Source of the DNA: Candidatus Poribacteria bacterium
GTDB lineage: Bacteria; Poribacteria; WGA-4E; GCA-2687025
Direction of reading: 5' to 3'
DNA: 64,000 nt
Assembly: GCA_028818695.1 (NCBI GenBank)
Contig: JAPPNK010000026.1
Location: forward strand, 1 to 64,000
Shown: piece after piece, positions 23,582 to 31,516 of the stretch
How positions within the stretch are numbered: position 1 is the first letter of the stretch
How the letters are laid out: each line of letters begins with the position of its first letter
Position numbers and translations under genes: made by a program
The notes under the pieces: generated by a model
Told to the model about the DNA's origin: nothing
Seen by the model: only the letters and a program-made list of their open reading frames with translations
The model's database searches: none

Positions 23582-24589
23582 ATGCTGCATGGACGAAACG
23601 ATCCGCTTGAGCTGGAAGGCGCCGCCGCCTTGCCAGGGGAGCGCGTTCAGGGCTATCTGACGGTCGGCGAATCGCACGACGGGGCGGCGGCGCGCGTCCC
23701 GTTCGTTCTCATACGCGGACGCAACCCCGGCAAGGTCGTCTATATACAGGCGGTCAGCGACGGGGACGAACTGAACGGCGCGGCGGTCGCTCATCGACTT
23801 CTGCGGCGTACGGATCCTGAACAGCTTTGCGGCGGACTCATCGTCGTTCCGGTCGCCAATATACAGGCGTTTCGCGCGCGAACCGCCTACAACCCTGTCG
23901 ACGGACGGAAACTGAACCGCTGCTTTCCAGGATGCCCCGACGGCTCCGCAAGCCAACGGCTCGCCCACGCCCTTTTTCAAGCCGTTCTGAAAGCCGACAT
24001 CTGCATCGACCTTCACCAAGGCGGCGTCCGCCCTATGATAGACGAGGTGCGGGTTCGCACAGCCCCTGACCATCCCGCCCATTCCGCCTGCATGGAGCTT
24101 GCCCTTCTGTTCGGCGTCGGTTACATACTGGACGAGCAGGGGCCGGCGGGGCAGCTCGCCCAAGAAGCGCCCGACCGCGGCATCCCGGCCATCGACCCTG
24201 AACTGGGCGGCTGCCACGGGTTTGACGAAAACAGCGTCCAAAAAGGGCTGCGCGGCGTCATGAACATACTCCGCTATCACGGGTTGATCGAAGGAGAGGC
24301 GGATGTCCCGGCGCGGCAAACGCTGGTGCGCGGATTCGTCTCCGTCCGATGCAACCGAGGCGGGTTTGCCGACCTGCATGTGAAACTATACGACCGAGTT
24401 GAGGCGGGGCAAACGATCGCAACGATGCGGAACCTGTTTGACGAGCCGTTAGAGACGATTGCGGCGCCCGTTTCAGGCGTCGTATGGACAACGCCGCTTT
24501 ATCCGTCCGCCTCCGCCGGCGAGTCGATCCTGACCATCGGGGCGAACCCTGAAACGGTTGAATGGCCTCCGCCAAACGCCGACGGATGA
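23582..24589 (+). CDS. succinylglutamate desuccinylase/aspartoacylase family protein
   Basis: 335-aa zinc carboxypeptidase-like (M14 type) deacylase. Family blocks: LPGERVQGYLTVGESHDG, VVYIQAVSDGDELNG (the zinc His of HGDE is replaced by Ser-Asp-Gly-Asp-Glu, keeping the Glu), VVPVANIQAF, KLNRCFPG, and CIDLHQGG with the second zinc His. The C-terminal barrel-sandwich domain has CNRGGFADLHVK. The start at 23582 lies 4 bp after the ATPase gene; an upstream ATG at 23546 would overlap it by 32 bp. Loss of the first zinc His may mean altered activity. Confidence 0.82.
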   Translation: MLHGRNDPLELEGAAALPGERVQGYLTVGESHDGAAARVPFVLIRGRNPGKVVYIQAVSDGDELNGAAVAHRLLRRTDPEQLCGGLIVVPVANIQAFRARTAYNPVDGRKLNRCFPGCPDGSASQRLAHALFQAVLKADICIDLHQGGVRPMIDEVRVRTAPDHPAHSACMELALLFGVGYILDEQGPAGQLAQEAPDRGIPAIDPELGGCHGFDENSVQKGLRGVMNILRYHGLIEGEADVPARQTLVRGFVSVRCNRGGFADLHVKLYDRVEAGQTIATMRNLFDEPLETIAAPVSGVVWTTPLYPSASAGESILTIGANPETVEWPPPNADG

Positions 24590-24596
24590 AAACGGC

Positions 24597-25553
24597 ATGA
24601 AGGAAACGCAAGGCAAAACGATCGCCGCCGGCCCGTATGAGAACCGCCCCCTGCCCTACGCAAGCTCCTCGATAGACGCGGACGAAACGCGCGTTCTGTT
24701 TCTGTCAAACCGCGCCGGCGGATGGAACCTCTACAGCGCGCCGATCGCTTCGGGCGCGGCTGTTCAGCTGACCGATTCGGGAAAGGTCTGTCCGTCGTCG
24801 CCCGTATTGAGCGCGGCGGAGCCGTATCTGTATTATGCTGCCGGCGGAAGGGCGGCGCGGCTTCATCTCGATACATTGGAGGAGCGGACGCTGGCAGATT
24901 TTGACGGCGCCGTTCTGGATTCGCTTAGCCTGAATGCAGACGAAACGGTGCTGGTCGCTGTCGTCCGAAAAGACGCCTCGGACGCCCTCGCCCGCATTCA
25001 AACGGACGGATCCGACGCTCGCATCTTTTTTGACCCGCCCCGCTCCATACGCCGCGCGCATTGCTGCCCCGCCAACCCGCTCTGGGTTCTTTATTCAAGC
25101 CGCTCCGAGCAGCGCATGTGGACCGTCACGATACGCGGATGGAAAGACCGCCCGCTCTATCTTCACCGCCCAGATGAAAGCGTTGAATGCGAAGCGTTTT
25201 TGGGAAAATCTGAAACGGTACTGTTCATCGCGCGGAACGGCGAATTGAAGGCGATTGAACGGAACGGGGAGCGCCTGCGCCCCGCCGCCGACATCCAAGC
25301 GCGTTCCGCCGCCGCCAGCCGATGCGGACGCTGGATCGCCGTAGAAACGCTCGACCCGCCCGGCGTCTTGGCGCTGATCAATGCCGAAACTGGACAGACC
25401 CGCCCGCTTTTTCATATCAACAGCGGCGGGAAACGGATGCGCCTTTCGTTCAGCCCTTCTGGGCGACGGCTTGTCTTTGAAGAGCGCATCGCCGGCCGTT
25501 CAGCGGCGCGCGTCGTTTCTATGTCGGCTGCAGGGTTGCAGCCGTCTCGTTGA
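24597..25553 (+). CDS. TolB-like beta-propeller protein
   Basis: 318 aa made of WD40/PD40-like repeats, e.g. SIDADETRVLFLSNRAGGWNLYSA, SLNADETVLVAVVRKDAS and FSPSGRRLVFEERI. It has no signal peptide, so it is unlike periplasmic TolB; oligogalacturonate-lyase-like or regulatory propellers are cytoplasmic relatives. It follows the deacylase gene after 7 bp and is probably in its operon. Confidence 0.7.
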   Translation: MKETQGKTIAAGPYENRPLPYASSSIDADETRVLFLSNRAGGWNLYSAPIASGAAVQLTDSGKVCPSSPVLSAAEPYLYYAAGGRAARLHLDTLEERTLADFDGAVLDSLSLNADETVLVAVVRKDASDALARIQTDGSDARIFFDPPRSIRRAHCCPANPLWVLYSSRSEQRMWTVTIRGWKDRPLYLHRPDESVECEAFLGKSETVLFIARNGELKAIERNGERLRPAADIQARSAAASRCGRWIAVETLDPPGVLALINAETGQTRPLFHINSGGKRMRLSFSPSGRRLVFEERIAGRSAARVVSMSAAGLQPSR

Positions 25554-25585
25554 ACTGCGCAGCGGCGTTCAGCGCTTGAATTTCA

Positions 25586-25762
25586 GGCAGCCTCTACAGG
25601 CGATGATATACGAAAATCCTGTTCAAATCGGGCAGATCGTCATTCCCTCGAAGCATGTCCTCGTGAAAACGGGGAATGGGGAGCGGGAATCCAGAGTCCT
25701 CCCAGGCAGCCTCCGCATTCTAAAACGGCTCTTTAAAATCAATCATCGTCTAATAGACTGCC
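25586..25762 (+). repeat. Family A MITE-like element, copy 3, with loop insertion
   Basis: 177-bp copy. The central hairpin is enlarged by about 25-30 bp containing TCCTCGT-GAAA-ACGGGGA, itself a hairpin with a GAAA loop. The right terminal repeat (TCATCGTCTAATAGACTGCC) overlaps the 3' end of the next minus-strand gene and supplies its stop codon. Confidence 0.85.
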
Positions 25763-27559
25763 GAGTTCCACGTAACGTGCCATGGAATAACGGAGATATT
25801 TATAAATGTCAAAATTAACGCTTGATAGAGGATGAATATCGTCAACAAAGCGCATGGATTCCTCAGCGAGAAGCCATAGTTCAAGCCCGAACGACAACGT
25901 TATGCTTCGAGCGAGCCGCTTCTCTTCGAAGCCTGCGTTGCGCTCCATGGCGACTGACTTCCACTCTTTCGCCGCAATCAGCTGCTCTAAGGCTGCTGCC
26001 GCGCGAGCTTCTAAGCTGCGGCGTTGATACGCTGGACGAATGTTCTTAATGTCGATCGCTTCGATAAAACACTCCGTGATCTTATACACAACGATCTCGT
26101 AGATCAGGGTGTCAACATCCATTTCTCTATTCTCATCATGTCCCATCGCAGGGAGAAGTACATCTGTAAACGCCTTGGGCAACTGCGGCATGTCCGCCGC
26201 CTCCCATGCGTATCGAGCGGCTGAGGCGGCGTCGGCTGCAGAACGCTTTGCTTGAGCGTCGGAACCGCCATTCGCTAAGACTGCTTGCCACTCATGGACA
26301 GCCGCAACCCGCGCTTGAGCGGCTGCGCGCCATTCTTGGTATGCCGGCAGCGAGCCGACATTCGGAATCTTGAACCGAACCCAATCGGTCTCCCATACGG
26401 ACAAACCCGCTCTCGCTTCTTCCAAAGCCGCCGAGACCGAATCTAATCGCCAATTGTCCTCCCGCCTCCCGCCGCTTTGAGCGACATAAGGCGGGAGCGG
26501 AGCTCTCCATTCAGCGTCTATCGCCGCAGCGCATGCCTCCGCAAAAGCGGCATAGGAAGCATAGCGCGATTCCCAAACCGGCTTCATTGAAACGAGCTGC
26601 CCTAGACCGCTCGCGGCGGCTTCGCGATAGCCGACTTCTGCCGCTAATCGTTTTGCCGCGGCAACGCGCCAATCCTCAACAGCGGAGCGCAAGGTTTCAT
26701 GCTTGGAAATCTGCGCCGGCGTCCACTCCGAAACATCCACTCTACGCGCAAGCTTTTGACCGATCCGTTCGGCTCGTTCGAGAATGCGCTTTGCTTTCGC
26801 CGCGGCATCTTCCGCCTCAGATAAATCAGGACGATTGCCTATATCTGTTATATCTGTAGGAGGCAAATATGGAGGAGGCAAAGCGGCTCGTATTGAGCCT
26901 GCCTTCTTAATCAACGCCGCATGCGCCTGAACCCGATCCCGCATCGCTTTCTGCAACGGCTCCCCGCTTTTGAGCGACGCTAGCCATGTCTTTTCAATGT
27001 TTAACACCGCATCGTGCAGCAAAAGCGATTCATCTATATTTAGAACCGGGTTCTCCTGAACATAATGAACAAACTTGAAGCCGTTTGATAAGCGCGCCAA
27101 ATAGTCGATCAACGCTTGCCGCCATTCCACGCAAGATTCAGACACCAATATGTGCGCGCCTCTTGAGCCTATTAGGCCTTGCTCGTCAAGCGTCTTATTG
27201 AATCTATCTAGCCCAAGGTTGTTTTCCTTAATTATAATGTTATTATCCATATAGGGGAACAGACTCGGAGCAGCATAGATTTTACAGACCAGATTCGGAA
27301 AGGCGTCTAAATCTATCAGAACAGCGATATCCGCTAGCGAACCTAGGTCTGTGGCAAATTGCATGAGTCTTTTATAACGACCGAGCGGGACAACTACATC
27401 CTGAATGATACTCAATTCTTCAAGCGATCTTAAGGTGACCTCCTCGCTCTTTGGCAAATCCACAGGCAAATCCACAGTTGAGCGCGGGAGGGGAGGAGGC
27501 TTTGTAAAACATCCTACAAACAACAACGCTGCCATTGCGATTCTCCATATGCGCATCAT
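25739..27559 (-). CDS. large lipoprotein of unknown function
   Basis: 606 aa; start after AGGAAAGG; signal peptide MALLFVGCF with a lipobox cysteine near residue 18, then a proline-rich segment. The N-terminal 200 residues are mixed and contain ILVSESCVEWRQALIDYLARL. The rest is mostly helical, with Ala/Trp-rich segments (SAVEDWRVAAAKRLAAEV, EWRAAAQARVAAVHEW) that recall the EW/AY-rich repeats of the lipoproteins at 15.5-16.9 kb. Base composition is lower in GC than the neighbours. The last seven residues (GSLLDDD) and stop come from the inserted family A element. Not assigned to a known family. Confidence 0.75.
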   Translation of the reverse strand: MMRIWRIAMAALLFVGCFTKPPPLPRSTVDLPVDLPKSEEVTLRSLEELSIIQDVVVPLGRYKRLMQFATDLGSLADIAVLIDLDAFPNLVCKIYAAPSLFPYMDNNIIIKENNLGLDRFNKTLDEQGLIGSRGAHILVSESCVEWRQALIDYLARLSNGFKFVHYVQENPVLNIDESLLLHDAVLNIEKTWLASLKSGEPLQKAMRDRVQAHAALIKKAGSIRAALPPPYLPPTDITDIGNRPDLSEAEDAAAKAKRILERAERIGQKLARRVDVSEWTPAQISKHETLRSAVEDWRVAAAKRLAAEVGYREAAASGLGQLVSMKPVWESRYASYAAFAEACAAAIDAEWRAPLPPYVAQSGGRREDNWRLDSVSAALEEARAGLSVWETDWVRFKIPNVGSLPAYQEWRAAAQARVAAVHEWQAVLANGGSDAQAKRSAADAASAARYAWEAADMPQLPKAFTDVLLPAMGHDENREMDVDTLIYEIVVYKITECFIEAIDIKNIRPAYQRRSLEARAAAALEQLIAAKEWKSVAMERNAGFEEKRLARSITLSFGLELWLLAEESMRFVDDIHPLSSVNFDIYKYLRYSMARYVELGSLLDDD

Positions 27560-27613
27560 TTCGCCTTTCCTACGCTTAATGCCAAGGCGCGTTCAGATGA
27601 GCGGTACGATCGA

Positions 27614-28105
27614 CTAAAACCGCCGTATCTCAACCGTCAGATTCGCCAAATCGATGAGCGCCGCGCTCGAATCGCCCGTCGTCCATGCGCCCGATCTGCC
27701 AGGGTTCACAATGAGGCATGGCTCCGTTCGAACATCAACCGTATGCGTATGTCCGTAGATGACGACATCAAAATCGCCGCTCTTCGCCAGCGAGTCGACC
27801 AGCGTCTCCTTGTGCGTCAAGAGCAGCCGCCTCCCGCCGAACTCAAACAGATGCGGGTCCTCATGGATGCGCCCGACAGATTCATACATCGCCCGCAAGC
27901 CGAACCGCTCCCCGTCGTTGTTTCCGAAGATGCCGAGAAACGGTATGCCCCGCTCTTTCAACGGCTTGAAACAGCGCGCGGTGAACGGCGCGATGTAATC
28001 CCCCCCGTGAAGTATCAAGCTCGGCTCTTCGGCGCACAGCAGCTGTACGCCTTCGCTTAGCTTTTCAATGTTGTCGTGCGAATCGGATAGGACGCCGATC
28101 TTCAT
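27614..28105 (-). CDS. YfcE/MJ0936-type metallophosphoesterase
   Basis: 163-aa phosphodiesterase. Metal-binding motifs of the calcineurin-like fold: GVLSDSHDN, ILHGGDYI, GIFGNNDGE, LLTHKE and IYGHTHTVD. Start at 28105 with GGAGGCAAGC upstream; the frame extends 14 codons further but without a ribosome-binding site. Relatives hydrolyse cyclic or small-molecule phosphodiesters; the substrate is unknown. It is encoded upstream of the large lipoprotein in the same direction. Confidence 0.9.
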   Translation of the reverse strand: MKIGVLSDSHDNIEKLSEGVQLLCAEEPSLILHGGDYIAPFTARCFKPLKERGIPFLGIFGNNDGERFGLRAMYESVGRIHEDPHLFEFGGRRLLLTHKETLVDSLAKSGDFDVVIYGHTHTVDVRTEPCLIVNPGRSGAWTTGDSSAALIDLANLTVEIRRF

Positions 28106-28182
28106 GCTTGCCTCCATTTTCGGCTGCGCGTTTGCCGCATGATACACGCTTCAACGGCGCGGCGCATGATGGGAAGAAACAG

Positions 28183-28332
28183 GGCTGTCTCTATAGACGA
28201 TGATTTTGATTTTAAAGAGCCGTTTTAGAATGTAGAGGCTGTCTGGGAGAACTCTGGATTCCCGCTTTCGCGGGAATGACGCTCTGCCCGATTTGAACAG
28301 GATTTTCGTATATGATCGCCTTAGAGGCTGCC
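28183..28332 (-). repeat. Family A MITE-like element, copy 4 (reverse orientation)
   Basis: Full-length copy in reverse orientation: begins GGCTGTCTCTATAGACGATGAT and ends GATCGCCTTAGAGGCTGCC; hairpin ATTCCCGC-TTTC-GCGGGAAT on this strand. It sits between two minus-strand genes. Confidence 0.88.
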
Positions 28333-28365
28333 AGAAACGGACAGAGGCTCTTCAACCAAAACCCG

Positions 28366-29946
28366 TTAACTGCGGTAAACCTCATAGGACAGGTTCGGGA
28401 AAAGGTTGTCGCGTTTCTCTATCTCCCGCAGCCATGCCTCGTCCATCTCCCCGCTCTTTAGGTCTTCGTAAAGCTTTGTGAACCGCGCCAGGTGCGTATG
28501 AACCCGCTGGACGGCGTATTCCACCGTCGTGCCGGTCGTGATGATGAACGCCCAGTCGCTGCTCTGCGCCAAGAGCAGCTCCCGCGCCGCCTGATTCAAC
28601 GCCCGCCGGCGCAGCGCGTCCGGCTCAACAAACTGCGCCGCCAGCTCCGTCATGCGCTCCCCCGCCTTGTTTAAATGCGGATAGATCCAGTCGTTCTTTT
28701 CGTTCAGCCACACCTCAAATGTCCCGTTCTTCCCCCAGCTCGACAGCGCCGGCTCGGCGACCTGATTCACAGGGTACATGTCCAGATAGTCGCTCGGAGA
28801 AACGAGGCGCGCCGCGTCCTGATCAAAATGGATCTTGCGGAACAGATAGTCCAAAAACAGCGGACCCTCAAACCACCAATGCCCAAACAGCTCCGCGTCG
28901 TAGTTGGAAACGATGAGCGGCGGTCTGTCCATATGCGGCGCGAGCCGGTCGATCTGCTCCTGCCGTTTCCGCAGAAAGTCCTCCGCATGCTCCGCCGCCC
29001 GCTTCCGCGCCCAGCCTGGGTGGTAGGTCGCCTTCTCGTCCGTGTCCCCTGTGATGCGGTAGTATTTGATGCCCATCATATGCCGTATGTTCGGGTCATG
29101 CAGATACCGCTGTATCTTCTCATGGGGCAGGTCGAAGCCGATGTCTCTGTAAAATTCGCGGTAGTCGGGATGTCCAGGGTAACCTGCCTCGCGGCTCCAT
29201 ACCTGATGCGTCGTTTCCAGATCGCGCCCAAACGCCGCGACGCCCGACCGCGTCGTCAACGGGGCGTATAAGCCGTACAACGGCGCCGGCTCCGCGTTCA
29301 GTATGCCATGCGCCTCAAGATAAAAATAACGCAAGCCGCATTCCGCTAACAGCTCCTCCAAGCCGGGCGCGTAGGCGCATTCCGGCAGCCAGATCCCCTG
29401 CGGGGCGCGCCCAAACTTCTCCCTGTATTGATCGACCGCAACCTGTATCTGCGCCCGCTGCAAGACGCGGTTTTGCATCAACGGCAGCAGACCATGCGTC
29501 GCGCCGCACGCGATGATCTCTAGAGAGCCGTTGTCCTGGAAATGCCGAAACGCTTGAACAAGATCGCATCCGTAATCGTCCCGAAAACGGCGCAAAGAGT
29601 CGGCAAACAGCTCATAATGCATCTCCGCCAGCGGATAAAACTCGCGCGAGCCGCGCAGACGCTTCATCTCGCTCTCAGCCAGCTCCATGCGCTCCTCAAG
29701 ATACCGAATGTAACGCTTCTGCAGGAGCGCGTCGGACAGCATCTCCGCCAGCGGCGGCGTCAACGACATGGCGAGGCGAAACGGCGCGCCGTCGCGCTCC
29801 AGCCCCTCAAAGACACCCAGCAGCGGCAGATAGGTCTCTGTCGCCGCTTCAAAAAGCCAATCTTCCTCCATGAAGCGCGAACGCTCCGGGTGCCGCACAA
29901 ACGGCAGATGCGCATGCAGCGTCAATGCGAGATAGCCGCCCGCCAT
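28366..29946 (-). CDS. GH57 1,4-alpha-glucan branching enzyme (DUF1957 type)
   Basis: 526-aa GH57 family protein. Motif 1 LTLHAHLPFVRH, nucleophile region WLPECAYAPGLE (Glu189) and general acid region SNYDAELFGHWWFEGP (Asp350) fit the GH57 branching enzymes of the Thermococcus kodakarensis type (recalled positions Glu183/Asp354), and the DUF1957 helical C-terminus follows. It would introduce alpha-1,6 branches into glycogen-like polymers. It is 1 bp downstream of a DUF4912 gene, a pairing seen elsewhere. Confidence 0.92.
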   Translation of the reverse strand: MAGGYLALTLHAHLPFVRHPERSRFMEEDWLFEAATETYLPLLGVFEGLERDGAPFRLAMSLTPPLAEMLSDALLQKRYIRYLEERMELAESEMKRLRGSREFYPLAEMHYELFADSLRRFRDDYGCDLVQAFRHFQDNGSLEIIACGATHGLLPLMQNRVLQRAQIQVAVDQYREKFGRAPQGIWLPECAYAPGLEELLAECGLRYFYLEAHGILNAEPAPLYGLYAPLTTRSGVAAFGRDLETTHQVWSREAGYPGHPDYREFYRDIGFDLPHEKIQRYLHDPNIRHMMGIKYYRITGDTDEKATYHPGWARKRAAEHAEDFLRKRQEQIDRLAPHMDRPPLIVSNYDAELFGHWWFEGPLFLDYLFRKIHFDQDAARLVSPSDYLDMYPVNQVAEPALSSWGKNGTFEVWLNEKNDWIYPHLNKAGERMTELAAQFVEPDALRRRALNQAARELLLAQSSDWAFIITTGTTVEYAVQRVHTHLARFTKLYEDLKSGEMDEAWLREIEKRDNLFPNLSYEVYRS

Positions 29947-29947
29947 G

Positions 29948-30601
29948 CTACTGAACCGTATGCGAGGAGGAGGGGCGGGCGCGATTCAGGTCTGGCGTCA
30001 GGGCGTCCGTGTCGGCTGTTGGGGCGGGGTCGGGCTGCGCTGTCTCAATCCGCGTTCCGTTCTCATCCGCGGTTGCTTTGCCCCATTCCGCTTGCGGCTC
30101 CGTTTTCTCATGCCTGTCTTGGGTTGAATTCTTTTGGAAATGGTTTTGAATTGAACGGGCGGCGGGCGGTTCCTCTCCCAACTTTCCGACAGGGCAAAAA
30201 CGCGCCTCCGTCCAATTCGCCGCCCCAGGGCGTTCGATATGCCAGTTGCGCGTCCCGTCGACTAAAGCGACGCGCTCCTCAATCCCGTCAATGGCAACAA
30301 CCAGCTCCCAACGAGCGCCCTCATAGATGCGCATCGTTTCGGGTCTAGCGTCCCAGTACACGACGATGCGGTCGGGACCGACCGTTAGAACCGTCAAGGC
30401 GTCCGCCATGTAGCTTTCGGGCAGCGTTTTAAGGACGGGCGCGCCGACATTGACTTCCGGTTCCATCATATCAACCCGTTTCGCCGGCGGCTGCGCAGAG
30501 GGATCCATCGGCGCAGACCAAGACGGCCTGACATCAGAAGAGACGGAAAAACTGGATGCGTTCTCATCGACAGGCGTCGGACGCGCGGCTTTTTGAGACA
30601 T
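29948..30601 (-). CDS. DUF4912 domain protein
   Basis: 217 aa from ATG 30601, with TTGAGG upstream; the frame remains open to 30790 but only by reading through a family B repeat. Residues about 48-135 match the DUF4912 pattern (LPESYMADALTVLTVGPDRIVVYWDARPE, then a strand-rich region ending in RNWHIERPGAANW). The C-terminal 70 residues are polar and low complexity. DUF4912 genes commonly sit next to GH57/DUF1957 genes, suggesting a carbohydrate-binding or glycogen-associated role. Confidence 0.75.
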   Translation of the reverse strand: MSQKAARPTPVDENASSFSVSSDVRPSWSAPMDPSAQPPAKRVDMMEPEVNVGAPVLKTLPESYMADALTVLTVGPDRIVVYWDARPETMRIYEGARWELVVAIDGIEERVALVDGTRNWHIERPGAANWTEARFCPVGKLGEEPPAARSIQNHFQKNSTQDRHEKTEPQAEWGKATADENGTRIETAQPDPAPTADTDALTPDLNRARPSSSHTVQ

Positions 30602-30643
30602 GTACCTCAACCTCTCGCTTTCTGCGGCAACAAGGCTCATCGC

Positions 30644-30807
30644 TGACCTTAGCGCTTTAGTTGGGACATTCCGCCTGGCGAACGCGGACGGTTTCTGCGG
30701 CGCCTCTGGATTCCCGCTTTCGCGGGAATGACGGCCTGGTCGGCGGCGCCTTTTTCCATGATAAAGGCTTTGATCGTTCAACTGTCCCAACTTTCAGCAT
30801 GAGGTCA
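30644..30807. repeat. Family B element, complete copy
   Basis: 164 bp with inverted termini: left TGACCTTAGCGCTTTAGTTGGGACA, right TGTCCCAACTTTCAGCATGAGGTCA. The centre carries GGATTCCCGC-TTTC-GCGGGAATGAC, the same hairpin as family A. It lies between divergent genes, about 20 bp before the promoter at 30829. Confidence 0.85.
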
Positions 30808-30828
30808 GTCATCTGCGCCTCGATTTGA

Positions 30829-30858
30829 TTGTAGCGCGCGCCTTGCGCAGTTTATAAT
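30829..30858 (+). promoter_or_regulatory. promoter of the DUF2752 gene, probably leaderless
   Basis: TTGTAG, 18-bp spacer, TATAAT. The ATG at 30866 lies only 7 bp after the -10 box, so the transcript would begin at or next to the start codon; no ribosome-binding site is visible. Confidence 0.5.
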
Positions 30859-30865
30859 AGAAACG

Positions 30866-31516
30866 ATGCTTAAAATATTCAACCGCACCATCGATGCCGC
30901 CGTACTGCTCTGGTTTCCCGCCGGCTTAGCTGTCATATGGACGCTTGAGTCGCGTCTGGACGACATGTACGCCGTCTGCGTCTTTCAAAAAGTTCTCGGC
31001 TACCCATGCCCTGGGTGCGGCATGACCCGCTCTGTCGCCTATCTGCTCCACGGACGCTTTGCGGACAGCTTCGCGCTCCATCCGCTCGGCGCGTTGACCG
31101 TTCTCAGCGGCGGCGGCGTATGGCTGTTCTGCCTCGGCATGCGCTTCAAAGGCTGGGGCTTGCCAAGATCAACCGCCTATCTCATCTTCGCAGGGCTAGC
31201 CGTCTTCGCGCTTGTCTGGATCGTCCGCTCCTACTTTTATATCTCGAACGGACTTCCAGACTATTTTAAATCAACACACATGGACTGCGACTCACCAGCA
31301 AGCTCAGGTCGTTATGCGAGAACGCCGCTCGAAACGCCTCTTTCGCCGCTTCCATGTTGTTCGGATCGAAGACCCGCGTTAAGCCAATCTGCAATGCAGG
31401 CGCAAAATCCTCCGGCAGCAGCGGCTTCACCCGTTCGCCCATTCCTGTTACGCCCGTCGTCGGACTCGGCTGGCAGCCGGAGAGCGCTGTCGTCATGTTG
31501 TCTAAAACGAGAATGA
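30866..31516 (+). CDS. DUF2752 membrane protein with a 3' end overlapping iorA
   Basis: The first 135 residues are a DUF2752 protein: helix 1 (about 12-28), the hallmark YPCPGCGMTRSVAYLL near residue 46, two more helices, then YFYISNGLPDYF. After that the frame stays open for about 80 more codons antisense to the end of the iorA-like gene, giving an unlikely Pro/Ser/Arg-rich tail. DUF2752 proteins are normally 130-150 aa, so the stop codon may have been lost or the tail may be real. Function unknown. Confidence 0.7.
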   Translation: MLKIFNRTIDAAVLLWFPAGLAVIWTLESRLDDMYAVCVFQKVLGYPCPGCGMTRSVAYLLHGRFADSFALHPLGALTVLSGGGVWLFCLGMRFKGWGLPRSTAYLIFAGLAVFALVWIVRSYFYISNGLPDYFKSTHMDCDSPASSGRYARTPLETPLSPLPCCSDRRPALSQSAMQAQNPPAAAASPVRPFLLRPSSDSAGSRRALSSCCLKRE

